Shown here one piece after another: positions 25,048 to 32,576 of a stretch of 39,125 nt of DNA. The stretch comes from CAZJJZ01 sp964546505. Lineage in GTDB: Bacteria; Patescibacteriota; Gracilibacteria; UBA1369. The first letter of the stretch is position 1. Each line of letters begins with the position of its first letter. The stretch is taken from contig CAZJJZ010000011.1 in the NCBI GenBank assembly GCA_964546505.1, positions 1-39,125 on the forward strand, in the 5' to 3' direction. Both the position numbers and the translations under genes were made by a program. The notes beneath the pieces are model-generated. The model saw only the letters and a list, made by a program, of their open reading frames with translations, searched no databases and was not told where the DNA came from.

Positions 25048-25368
25048 ATGTCTTCTCCAGAAATTTACCGCCAACCCGAAGCCTCCCAACCACCAAAAGA
25101 CGCCTTGCCAGATCGTACTCAATCTCTCAGTACTCTCTTAAATCAGGAGCCCAAGCAGTTAGCCCTGGAAATTATTAATAGAATGACATCAACTTTGCAT
25201 GACCAGCAACAAAAAGCTCGGATTTTGCCTAAGTTGGAAGCACAGATTCATGACTTGCAGGTACGATTTCGAGCTGATCAGCTCCAGAAAGAGCGACAAT
25301 ACCAAGACGCCTTAACAAAAATTACACAGCAAACTGCAGCAGAGTTAGGCAAACTAGCCGAAAGTTGA
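25048..25368 (+). CDS. Small helical protein, 106 residues
   Basis: Unrecognised partner of the preceding gene. A Pro/Gln-rich N-terminus is followed by a helix (PKQLALEIINRMTSTLHDQQ) and a coiled coil to the C-terminus. It is soluble, with no cysteine. Its stop directly abuts the stop of the convergent FemAB gene. Possibly a heteromeric coiled-coil pair with the 119-residue protein. Confidence 0.65.
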   Translation: MSSPEIYRQPEASQPPKDALPDRTQSLSTLLNQEPKQLALEIINRMTSTLHDQQQKARILPKLEAQIHDLQVRFRADQLQKERQYQDALTKITQQTAAELGKLAES

Positions 25369-26508
25369 TTATCTCTTCCAACGTTTTAGCCATTTTACAG
25401 CCAAAATAAGCCAGTACCAAATCGGGGCGTAAACTTTTTCCGTGGCCGGTAAATAATCCACCCGCTCACCGCCAAATTTCAATTTAAAATCGGTCACACC
25501 CGCCCAGGCGTGTTTATTAGTAGCATTTTCAGGTGCTACACCCAAAAAATCATACCATTGCAGGCCCCCTTTTTTTGCCTCCAAAATTGCGACCCACTGC
25601 AACAAATATGGTGCCATTAAATTGCGATGTTGATTACCTGATGCGCCAAAATAATAAATTGCCTCGTTGCCGAAAAAAGTGACTATAATTCCCGCGATCA
25701 CCTCCCCATCATACTCGGCGAGGTATAATTGGACTTTTTCTTTGCCTAACTCCTTTATCATTGTTTGATAAAAACCCAAGTCATGACCTGAAAAACCATC
25801 TCTTTGTGTGGTTTGCTGAAGCAAACTGTAAAACTTTAGCACATCATCATTACTTTCCCCACTCCTGACCTGCACTCCCTTTTTTTCTGCCAATTTAATA
25901 TTATATCTACCTTTTGGTTTCATCTGTGCCAATAACTCTGCTTCGCTGAGTTTTAGGTTTATTTTTAAAGTATTCTCTGGTTGATGATGAGCATGTGCTT
26001 TTCTAAAGCCAATTTTTTTCTGTATGCGCCAAACTCTCTCACCTTCCTTCAATGGTACGGCTGTTTCTACACGCCAAAACACCGCTTTTTCGGCGTTGGC
26101 CAGTTTTTCCACAGCTTGATTTAAAGACAGCCAAAATAATTCATCGGCCAAATTACCCACCGGTCCCCTGGGTGAAAACAGCCAGCTTAATTTTTGACTG
26201 ATCACTTGTTGATAAATCAACGCTCCACCCACAATCTCGCCAGCAGGAGATTTTACCAACAACAGCCAAGACTTATTTCTTTTGCCACTTGCCTTTTGGA
26301 ATTTTGCCCATTCTGTACTTTGATGAATGTCATTAAATCCAGCTAATACTGGTAAAACACAATTTAGCCCACAGCCCCCTCCACAGCACACCGCTCCGGC
26401 GCCGCCGGCGGCTCCTCGCAACTTCAAAAAATCTTCCCATTGTCTCATTTGCTCTGGCTTGTCAGCAATTTCCACCCGATAATTTAACTTTTTACTGTCG
26501 CGATTCAT
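25369..26508 (-). CDS. FemAB/FemX-like peptidoglycan bridge aminoacyltransferase
   Basis: Protein of 379 residues of the FemABX (tandem GNAT) family, which uses aminoacyl-tRNA to add residues to the stem peptide of the peptidoglycan precursor. Family features are STEWAKFQKASGKRNKSW, the LSWLFSPRGPV strand, PKGRYNIKLAEKKGV, the second GNAT with YYFGASGNQHRNLMAPYLLQ and a C-terminal YDFLGVAP. Unusual: between residues 31 and 56 there is a Gly/Ala/Cys-rich insert with four cysteines in CCGGGCGLNC, GC-rich in DNA, where the family normally has a short turn. The C-terminus ends in a hydrophobic and basic patch (WYWLILAVKWLKRWKR) that may tether it to the membrane. The family is confident, the amino acid added unknown. 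Confidence 0.87.
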   Translation of the reverse strand: MNRDSKKLNYRVEIADKPEQMRQWEDFLKLRGAAGGAGAVCCGGGCGLNCVLPVLAGFNDIHQSTEWAKFQKASGKRNKSWLLLVKSPAGEIVGGALIYQQVISQKLSWLFSPRGPVGNLADELFWLSLNQAVEKLANAEKAVFWRVETAVPLKEGERVWRIQKKIGFRKAHAHHQPENTLKINLKLSEAELLAQMKPKGRYNIKLAEKKGVQVRSGESNDDVLKFYSLLQQTTQRDGFSGHDLGFYQTMIKELGKEKVQLYLAEYDGEVIAGIIVTFFGNEAIYYFGASGNQHRNLMAPYLLQWVAILEAKKGGLQWYDFLGVAPENATNKHAWAGVTDFKLKFGGERVDYLPATEKVYAPIWYWLILAVKWLKRWKR

Positions 26509-26594
26509 CGAAAATGATCAGAAATAACTTGGCCATAGTATAAACAGTCATGGTGATCAGGCAATCAATAATTATTCAAAGTCTCCTTGCCCAT

Positions 26595-26623
26595 TTGCAA
26601 AATAGTCAGAATTTTGCTAAAAT
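26595..26623 (+). promoter_or_regulatory. Sigma-70 promoter of the pilin gene
   Basis: TTGCAA (26595-26600), 17-base spacer ending in TGC, and TAAAAT (26618-26623). It supports the ATG at 26658 rather than the open frame from 26550. Confidence 0.65.
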
Positions 26624-26657
26624 ATACTCGAAAAAGAAAATATTTATTCAAATAAAC

Positions 26658-27044
26658 ATGAAAACAAACTTCAATAACCTCAAAAAAGCTCTTGCAGTAG
26701 CTGCAGGTACAGCATTGCAAACTGGTCACGCTTTTGCGCAGGGAACCGGCTTTATCTCAGCTACAGATAACCCAAATAGAATCTCTGCTGCTACTGGAGG
26801 TCAAACATCTGCCAGATTATTGGTTTTGACCATTGTCAACTACTTCCTGGGTTTCTTGGGATTAGTGGCCGTACTAATGATTATTTACGGTGGTTTTCTT
26901 GTTTTAACAGCTGGTCAAGATGATGGTAAAGCTAAAAAAGGTAAACAAATTTTGACACTGGCTATCACTGGTATTATCATTATCCTTCTTTCCTTCGCCT
27001 TGGTTACTACTATCCTTGGTGCAGGTTCCGGACAAGACGCGTAA
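26658..27044 (+). CDS. VirB2/TrbC-like T4SS pilin
   Basis: Small pilin-type protein of 128 residues. An N-terminal signal peptide (NFNNLKKALAVAAGTALQ, cleavage probably after HAFA) is followed by two hydrophobic helices (LVLTIVNYFLGFLGLVAVLM and ILTLAITGIIIILLSFALVT) with a short basic loop (DDGKAKKGK) between. This is the layout of VirB2/TrbC pilins, and the T4SS_pilin family is widespread in CPR bacteria. It has its own promoter and terminator. No other T4SS gene (VirB4, VirB6) lies in the window. It may form surface filaments or a DNA-uptake structure; the role is inferred. Confidence 0.8.
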   Translation: MKTNFNNLKKALAVAAGTALQTGHAFAQGTGFISATDNPNRISAATGGQTSARLLVLTIVNYFLGFLGLVAVLMIIYGGFLVLTAGQDDGKAKKGKQILTLAITGIIIILLSFALVTTILGAGSGQDA

Positions 27045-27063
27045 TTCACATCTTACAAATTGC

Positions 27064-27097
27064 AAAAACCCACCAGTCTTTTGGCTAGTGGGTTTTT
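27064..27097 (+). terminator. Intrinsic terminator of the pilin gene
   Basis: AAAAACCCAC...GTGGGTTTTT stem (27064-27073 with 27088-27097), with small bulges and an 8-base loop, ending in a T run. Confidence 0.85.
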
Positions 27098-27119
27098 CAT
27101 TGACTTATCATACAATAGG

Positions 27120-27148
27120 TTGCAATATTCCAGCTAGCCTACTACAAT
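27120..27148 (+). promoter_or_regulatory. Sigma-70 promoter of the Nudix gene
   Basis: TTGCAA (27120-27125), 17-base spacer, TACAAT (27143-27148). A start near 27155 precedes the GTG codon at 27171. Confidence 0.6.
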
Positions 27149-27170
27149 CAATTGTATTCTTTTTGTCACC

Positions 27171-28130
27171 GTGCGCCAGAAAACATCCTTGAGACAACTA
27201 GGGGTAATCGGTAAATGTCGAGTCGCGGTCATTATTGAAACTGGTTGTGGCGTACTGCTGGTGCGGGACAAAAAAAACCCCCGTAAAGATGAGCGCATCA
27301 AAGAATTCTCGCACTCCTTTTTGTCGATTTTAGAGAATGTGAACAGCAAAATTAAAAAGCGTCTTAAACCGGTTGAATTAGAGGATACCACCTCCACAAC
27401 AAAAGCCAAAATCAGTTATGAAGAACGAGTCAGGGAGATGATCACCGCTCAATTGGACGCGCGAGAAATTATTTCTGATGGCGTTTACGCTTTGCCTGGC
27501 GGATCAGTCAATCCTCAGGAAGAAAACGACGTCGAAGGCACCTTAATTCGAGAACTGAACGAGGAGATTAATCTTCAGGTTCATCATCTTTTGCCAATGC
27601 AGGTTTTTTACGCCGATGAAAACGATGATCGCACCCACATCATCTATTTAGCTCAAGTCAAAGGTGAGTTGCGAATCAATCCAGAAGATAGTGTCAATGG
27701 CATTGGTTTTGTGACGCCATATGAGCTTTTGCCCAGCAACTACGGCATTTTTTATCAAAAACATCTCCAAGGTATTTTCAAAAACTATCTTCGTGGTCCT
27801 CATCGAAAGCTTCGTTATGATCAAATTAATCATGAGGGATATAGTTTTTTTTCTGATATCAGTATCGGCAGAGACGACTTACAGGATTGGCTGGAAATCG
27901 AATCAATCGGACATCGCATCAAAAAAGTCATGGATGGAGAACATCCTCTGGTGGGGCCAGAAACCATGAGAGTTTGGGATCTTGCCGTCAACGAGGGTAT
28001 CGTTCAATCCAGTATTCATCCCGCACGTAAATCCAACTATATTCATCATCCCAGCAAGTTCAGATATTTCACGCCAGCACTACCGGAGAATCAATTACCC
28101 ATGCAAATTAGGCTTGATGACGCCAAATAA
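27171..28130 (+). CDS. Nudix-domain protein with large insert and C-terminal extension
   Basis: Protein of 319 residues with a Nudix-type pyrophosphohydrolase domain. The fold starts with CRVAVIIETGCGVLLVRDK; a charged insert of about 85 residues follows (rich in K, E, R), then LPGGSVNPQEENDVEGTLIR and ELNEEINL, the Nudix box. The box is two residues longer than consensus between the first Glu and the REL triplet (GX5EX9REL rather than GX5EX7REL), so the geometry is slightly altered, though the metal-binding REL..EE is kept. A C-terminal 150 residues follow that I do not recognise. Starts with GTG behind a good promoter, and is followed 75 bases later by the kinase gene, which has its own promoter. 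Substrate unknown. Confidence 0.8.
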   Translation: MRQKTSLRQLGVIGKCRVAVIIETGCGVLLVRDKKNPRKDERIKEFSHSFLSILENVNSKIKKRLKPVELEDTTSTTKAKISYEERVREMITAQLDAREIISDGVYALPGGSVNPQEENDVEGTLIRELNEEINLQVHHLLPMQVFYADENDDRTHIIYLAQVKGELRINPEDSVNGIGFVTPYELLPSNYGIFYQKHLQGIFKNYLRGPHRKLRYDQINHEGYSFFSDISIGRDDLQDWLEIESIGHRIKKVMDGEHPLVGPETMRVWDLAVNEGIVQSSIHPARKSNYIHHPSKFRYFTPALPENQLPMQIRLDDAK

Positions 28131-28143
28131 GTTCACAAAAAGT

Positions 28144-28171
28144 TTGACAAAAACTCAAAACCTATTAGATT
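28144..28171 (+). promoter_or_regulatory. Candidate promoter of the kinase gene
   Basis: TTGACA (28144-28149), 16-base spacer, TAGATT (28166-28171), upstream of the ATG at 28206. Confidence 0.5.
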
Positions 28172-28205
28172 CAAATTAATCAGTTTGGTAAACAAGTGAT
28201 TTAAC

Positions 28206-29025
28206 ATGGTTATAAAAGATTTGGAAAAGACGCCAGAGCTGTCAACGGGATTGCCTGAAAAATATCGAAATTTAGGCTTTGTTTTACCCGAATCCCCAGC
28301 CAATATACTCGATTTACAAAAACATTTTGCCAAAAATCAACTGGCCACAGTTAATCAATGTGATGGTGAAACAAGACATTGTCAGGTTAACGAAATTCAG
28401 CAGGCTTACGCCGCGCTTATGCATGATCTGGGAAATACAGTACAGGCATTGGAATGCCACCTTAGTCTGGGATTAAACAGTCCTGAGGACTTGGACGACC
28501 TGAAGGCAATTACCGGTAGATTACGCAATTCTCTCAATCTGACACTAATAGGCACCGTACAAGATTTGCGTGGGCATTTAACCAAAGAACGCTTACCTAT
28601 CACTAGCAAACTTAATTCTATTGCTAAACAAGCCAAACTCGCTGTCTTGATTCAAAACGCAAAATATTCGCCAAATTGCGGTTCATCCAGAGCATTTCAC
28701 TCGCGTTCTGGAGAATCTCTTTTTTAATGCCCAAAAATATGCCACTCACAACGGCCTTCCTGTCATAGTGAATCTTACCAAAGGCAATCAAGTAGTGGAA
28801 ATTTCGATTCGTGATTTTGGTCCGGGCTTGCCACTGGATTTCTTTGACATTAATCCCGGCAGACTTAGCGGCATCCGTCCCAAACAGAGCGGTTTTGGTA
28901 TTGGTCTCAAGAACGCAACCCAAATTATTACCGCGCATCAAGGACGCTTATTGGCTTACAATAATTGTTTCATCGATCCCACGATACCCGGGACCACTTT
29001 TCTGATTCAATTACCTACCAAATAG
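28206..29025 (+). pseudogene. Sensor histidine kinase-like gene with a frameshift
   Basis: Two reading frames together give one histidine-kinase-like protein. The first (28206 to about 28661) holds a dimerisation/phosphoacceptor-type helix with AYAALMHDLGNTVQALECHL, where His precedes Asp. The second (to 29025) holds the ATPase domain: N box HFTRVLENLFFNAQKYA, G1 DFGPGLPLD, and G2 SGFGIGLKNATQIITAHQG. Frame 1 runs past the junction into unrelated residues to 28727. Dropping one A from the AAAA at 28661-28664 joins them as QNANIRQIAVHPEHF. It may be a true inactivation, a recoded site or a sequencing error. No sensor domain, membrane helix or response regulator is seen nearby, so the protein would be cytoplasmic. 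Confidence 0.65.
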
Positions 29026-29898
29026 TTACAGCCCGATTTTCCAGATCCCTCTTTCCCTAAACGCCGCAATTGTTTGTCTCTTAGCAGCATTCAAAATAGT
29101 TTGAGAGCTTTTGCCAACTTCTTTGGCATAATCCACCAGTGGAATGATTTTTAATCCCCTCAAGTAGGCAATCCTTTTGTGCAAAGACTCCATTAAGGCT
29201 AGACCAATCAACCTAGCTAGGCCCTTTTCATCTTGTCTTTGGTCAAATTGACGCAACACATCATAGTACTCCTCTTTATCTTTGTTACGAATGATAATAG
29301 GCGGAAAATTTAATTTCATCAGCATAAAATTAATAACCCCCCGCCCCATCCCGCCATTACCGTCATTGAAAGGATGAATATGTTCAAACTGTGCATGAAA
29401 GCGAGCTATTCTCTCCAAAAAATAGCGATTCAGTGAGCTATGGTATTCTGTGATTGCTTCGCGCATCAATCCCGGCACTTTCTCCGGCATGGCCGCCACA
29501 TGTCTGCCAACTTTTACATATTCATCCTTTTCGCGATATCGCCCTGCTATATTTTCATTGATATTCATCATCAGCATTTGATGCCACAAGAGGATTTGCT
29601 CTTCAGAAAGCTCTTCTTTCAATGACTTTTGTCGAATGTAGTCCATTAATCGAGCCAAGTTTTTAGCCTCAAAAACCTCTCTGAGCGAAACATTTCTAGT
29701 CACCTCCATTTCTAACAAAATGCGCTCTGTTTCTTGTAAGGATAATGTATTATTTTCAATAGCATTGGAATTATAGACACCTTCCGGCATCTCTGTTTCT
29801 TCCAACATCAGTAAAAGTGAATCTTTGCCGCTTTTGTACAGCAAAAAATCCTTCTGCAAATCTCTTAACCGCAATTTTGCTTCTTCTGAAATAGGCAT
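29026..29898 (-). CDS. Fic-domain protein (AMPylation family) with N-terminal inhibitory motif
   Basis: Fic family, 290 residues. The signature is HPFNDGNGGMGRGVIN instead of the canonical HPFxDGNGRxxR: the first Arg is a Gly. The N-terminal helix carries SNAIEN, which fits the inhibitory (S/T)xxxE(G/N) motif of class II Fic proteins, where the Glu blocks ATP binding. A C-terminal helix-turn-helix-like region (GLKIIPLVDYAKEVGKSSQT) may bind DNA. I chose the ATG at 29898 because a TTGACT-17-TACAAT promoter lies at 29952-29924, so the upstream methionine at 29958 would be untranscribed. The gene ends directly after the kinase gene. Loss of the first Arg may alter nucleotide handling. Target unknown. 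Confidence 0.87.
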   Translation of the reverse strand: MPISEEAKLRLRDLQKDFLLYKSGKDSLLLMLEETEMPEGVYNSNAIENNTLSLQETERILLEMEVTRNVSLREVFEAKNLARLMDYIRQKSLKEELSEEQILLWHQMLMMNINENIAGRYREKDEYVKVGRHVAAMPEKVPGLMREAITEYHSSLNRYFLERIARFHAQFEHIHPFNDGNGGMGRGVINFMLMKLNFPPIIIRNKDKEEYYDVLRQFDQRQDEKGLARLIGLALMESLHKRIAYLRGLKIIPLVDYAKEVGKSSQTILNAAKRQTIAAFRERGIWKIGL

Positions 29899-29923
29899 AT
29901 GAAATAGGTGAATTGATGCTTGT

Positions 29924-29952
29924 ATTGTAACAAATTCACGCCAAATAGTCAA
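29924..29952 (-). promoter_or_regulatory. Sigma-70 promoter of the Fic gene
   Basis: On the minus strand TTGACT (29952-29947), 17-base spacer, TACAAT (29929-29924). It decides the start codon at 29898. Confidence 0.65.
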
Positions 29953-29989
29953 AATCAAATGAATAGAATTGGAAAGAGGCTTAATTTCA

Positions 29990-30280
29990 CTAAGCTTCTT
30001 CCGCTAATTCCATTCCCGAGTTGGCCAATACAACTGCTATTTTTGTTCTCATGTCCTGACCAATCTCTTCCCAAGGAGTCAAAACGCTATAGCAAAGGGT
30101 GGGCTGTCTTTCGTTCAATTCGCCGTACGCATCACAGTATTGAATTGCCCGGATAGTTCTCAGTACGCGGTTGCGATAGTTGAAGAAATAAGATTCAGAA
30201 GTCCATTTGATGTCATAAGGAATTACTGATTTTTCTTTTTTGGAGTTATGACCAATTAATATTTCATTTGCAGCTTGCAT
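29990..30280 (-). CDS. Hypothetical protein, 96 residues
   Basis: Unrecognised. The ATG at 30280 is taken as start; a TTG six bases upstream is the other choice. Sequence MQAANEILIGHNSKKEK leads into an aromatic, basic middle (SYFFNYRNRVLRTIRAIQY) and an acidic C-terminus. It is soluble, with two cysteines. It follows the 92-residue gene on the same strand by 11 bases, and probably belongs to one small operon of three orphan genes upstream of the Fic gene. Confidence 0.6.
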   Translation of the reverse strand: MQAANEILIGHNSKKEKSVIPYDIKWTSESYFFNYRNRVLRTIRAIQYCDAYGELNERQPTLCYSVLTPWEEIGQDMRTKIAVVLANSGMELAEEA

Positions 30281-30291
30281 AGACAAAAAAA

Positions 30292-30570
30292 TTATTGTTC
30301 AGTGGTATGTATCGCAATCTCCAACTCGTCGCCTCTGACATAGGCGGTATTATACGCTCGCCAAAAAAGCTCGGGGTAAAGGAAATTAGCTTCTTCAATC
30401 TCCATTGCCAGATTATCCAACTGTGCTCGTATTTTGTCCAATAGCTTCTTTCTTTCCAGCTCGGTCTTTTTAGTTCTGACTTCTTCTAATTGGGCTTTCA
30501 AGTTGTCATATTTTGCCTCCAGATCAACCAAAATCTGCTCATCTGCAAGCATTGCATTTGTTAAATTCAT
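30292..30570 (-). CDS. Coiled-coil hypothetical protein, 92 residues
   Basis: Unrecognised. An N-terminal 55-residue coiled coil rich in L, E and K (ILVDLEAKYDNLKAQLEEVR) is followed by NFLYPELFWRAYNTAYVRG and an acidic end. Soluble. Middle gene of a three-gene orphan set, 11 bases upstream of the 96-residue gene. Confidence 0.65.
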   Translation of the reverse strand: MNLTNAMLADEQILVDLEAKYDNLKAQLEEVRTKKTELERKKLLDKIRAQLDNLAMEIEEANFLYPELFWRAYNTAYVRGDELEIAIHTTEQ

Positions 30571-30626
30571 ATCAACTAAATAGTAATTTCTAGCGCTGCA
30601 AAATTTATCGACTTATTTTCAATTAG

Positions 30627-31070
30627 TCAAATCCAATTAGGCGTCAGCTGAGTTATTTTCTGACGAACCACCAAGGGAACTTCTTCCAAATTTAAAATAT
30701 GATTGTTGCTAGAATACTTAGTTTGCAAACGGCCTCTTTTAAAAGTTTCAGTTTCTATATTGGCCTGTTTTCGCACCAAGGTAGTGGAGGGATAATAAAA
30801 AAAATCACTATTAGTCCAGGTTTGTACATGCCCTCGATCATGTGTTTCCTTGATAGTATGTATTAATTGCCCCAGTGCCAAACGCTGAATGAACTGAATC
30901 TCTCGATAAATATTGGCAATCTCTCTATCTTGAAAGATTTGACGTTCTCCGTTAGCGAGTAAAATATAACTTTTCAATCGAAAATGATTGTCATCACAAT
31001 CCAAAAATATCTCATTTGAAACCGGCTGATTCTGCTCGCTCAAAGTAAAGGTGGCAATTAACTTTTCCAT
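30627..31070 (-). CDS. Hypothetical protein, 147 residues
   Basis: Unrecognised. I take the ATG at 31070; the longer frame would start at a TTG. It is soluble with mixed alpha/beta composition, acidic in the N-terminal half (FLDCDDNHFRLKSYILLANG) and with HTIKETHDRGHVQTW and basic KRGRLQTKYSS later. It is first of three co-oriented orphans leading toward the Fic gene. Composition is native. Confidence 0.65.
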   Translation of the reverse strand: MEKLIATFTLSEQNQPVSNEIFLDCDDNHFRLKSYILLANGERQIFQDREIANIYREIQFIQRLALGQLIHTIKETHDRGHVQTWTNSDFFYYPSTTLVRKQANIETETFKRGRLQTKYSSNNHILNLEEVPLVVRQKITQLTPNWI

Positions 31071-31182
31071 ATATTTCAAATATTGACTAATTTAGCACAT
31101 TGTAATTTATTTTTTATTAATTTCCAGACCATCACACTATCAGCTGTTTTTTATTTTTATACTGAGCTAATTTACACTGCAT

Positions 31183-31208
31183 GCCGCCCTCCGTTGCCGG
31201 AGGGCGGC
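31183..31208 (-). terminator. GC-rich hairpin after the glycosyltransferase
   Basis: A perfect 11-bp stem (GCCGCCCTCCG at 31183-31193 with its complement at 31198-31208) and 4-base loop, 14 bases past the glycosyltransferase stop. No strong T run follows on the minus strand, so it may be a stability or transcription-pausing hairpin. Confidence 0.6.
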
Positions 31209-31221
31209 CGAGGCTAAAGCC

Positions 31222-32412
31222 TCACTCTGTCAGCCAGTAGGCCATCCAACTTTGTAGCCATCTGGCAATTCCTGCACTCCCTCGAAATGCTTCTGCTTTC
31301 TTCACCTCCTTCAGAATCAATTCAACGGCCTTTTGCGTGCCATCGATCTGATCCGGATTGTCCGCTTTCCACTGCGCGATGGCAGCCTTGTAGTAACCCA
31401 GGTAATGCCAGAAGTCGGCAAAACCTTGTGGAGTCAGCCCTTTGGCAAAACTCCACTTACCTCCGCCTGTCAGCTGTAAAGCTTTGGCATTCAGCCACTG
31501 CTCCAGCTCTCCCGGCACTGGCACCGCCCAGATGGGCTTGCCATAGTAAATCGCTTCTGCCAGGAGTTGATTGCCACTGGTGCAAATCACCGCGGTACAA
31601 GTGCTCAGGCTCTCAATGAAGCCAATCGGGCTGGCTTCTTTGATCTCCATATTGGCAGGTAGCTTTTGGGCAGCCTGCCTGGAGGGAGCCTTTTTACTCC
31701 AGACCACGAATTGCCTTTCCGGGTTTGCAAGTGCGATCTTCTTGATCCGTTCAATCAAGTTTGCCGACTTCAGATAGACACAGATATGTCCATCATCTGC
31801 CACGCGGGCAGCCTTGACCTTATCAGAGATCAGGCAGCCGACAAATATCGCTCTACTTCCAAATCTAGCCGGAAAATGCGAGAAACTGGAAACAATCATG
31901 GTCTGGGCCCTGGGTGACAGGAAATTGACCATGATCATGTACAGGATCAGTTTGATCCAAGTACGCCAGTTGCTCACTTGCGGCAACTCTTCTTCCGTCA
32001 GGAAGTGTTGATGATCCAAGGTGACCAGCGGAACTCCATGTCGCCTCGCCCAGCGGGAAGTGAAAGGCTCAAAATCGGAAATAACTAGTTTTGGCATACC
32101 CTCGCGGGCAGCCAATTTATCCAGTCCAAGTCCGATCGGCCACGACGAAAGGTTGAGTAGTTCAAAAGCGTGCTCGGTAGCGGCCATGAACGTACTCATT
32201 TTGCTGATTCTGCCACCGGGCTTCCGGTGAAAAACCAACCCCGGGATGCGCCTCAGGTCTGGATCCGTAGCAAAATGCCTCAGCACCTCACCACTGCCAA
32301 ACACCAAAACTCGATACCCGGCCGCTCTGAGCCGTTCTATCATCACACTGGAACGAATCGAATGACCCAGTCCTTCTCCAGCTACGCCGTACCAAACAAC
32401 GGCTTTTTCCAC
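31222..32412 (-). CDS. MJ1255-like glycosyltransferase (GT-B fold), GC-rich module 4
   Basis: Predicted GT-B glycosyltransferase of 396 residues, related to the MJ1255/VC2487 (TIGR00661) group and more distantly to MurG. The N-terminus has the nucleotide-sugar fold opening WYGVAGEGLGHSIRSSVMIE, and the C-terminal half has AVICTSGNQLLAEAIYYGKP, the GNx(L)xEA motif, followed by IWAVPVPGELEQ. The start is set at a GTG (32412) with an AAGGAAAGTA ribosome site; the frame extends to 32499, but GC-rich sequence begins at the GTG. The stop of a small membrane ORF overlaps it (TAGTG). Coding composition is more GC-rich than the neighbours, suggesting foreign origin. It likely glycosylates a surface lipid or polymer. 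Confidence 0.8.
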   Translation of the reverse strand: MEKAVVWYGVAGEGLGHSIRSSVMIERLRAAGYRVLVFGSGEVLRHFATDPDLRRIPGLVFHRKPGGRISKMSTFMAATEHAFELLNLSSWPIGLGLDKLAAREGMPKLVISDFEPFTSRWARRHGVPLVTLDHQHFLTEEELPQVSNWRTWIKLILYMIMVNFLSPRAQTMIVSSFSHFPARFGSRAIFVGCLISDKVKAARVADDGHICVYLKSANLIERIKKIALANPERQFVVWSKKAPSRQAAQKLPANMEIKEASPIGFIESLSTCTAVICTSGNQLLAEAIYYGKPIWAVPVPGELEQWLNAKALQLTGGGKWSFAKGLTPQGFADFWHYLGYYKAAIAQWKADNPDQIDGTQKAVELILKEVKKAEAFRGSAGIARWLQSWMAYWLTE

Positions 32413-32561
32413 TACTTTCCTTTCTTGGTTGTTGGGGGAATGCTGCTCTTTTCTAGCCCAAAAACTATTTCTGAAGCTAAAAAGAAGAGCAAGACCCACA
32501 ACACTCCTCCCAAAATTGTCAAAGAACCCTGATATTTATACCCTTCCAGATTCTTCAACAC
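32412..32561 (-). CDS. Small single-pass membrane protein, up to 49 residues
   Basis: An open frame of 50 codons on the minus strand, starting with GTG or TTG (32561 or 32558); a later TTG behind GGGAGGAG is also possible. It encodes a hydrophilic start (LKNLEGYKYQGS), one hydrophobic helix (TILGGVLWVLLFFLASEIVF) and a basic Pro/Thr/Lys tail. Its TAG stop overlaps the GTG of the glycosyltransferase (TAGTG), which suggests translational coupling. It fills an otherwise empty gap between the VOC gene and the glycosyltransferase. I do not recognise it; it may anchor or partner the glycosyltransferase. Confidence 0.4.
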   Translation of the reverse strand: MLKNLEGYKYQGSLTILGGVLWVLLFFLASEIVFGLEKSSIPPTTKKGK

Positions 32562-32576
32562 AAGTCATGCTCTACT

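Noticed and set aside
26550..26657. N-terminal extension of the pilin
   Set aside because: The promoter at 26595-26623 and the signal peptide beginning at 26658 show the start is at 26658.
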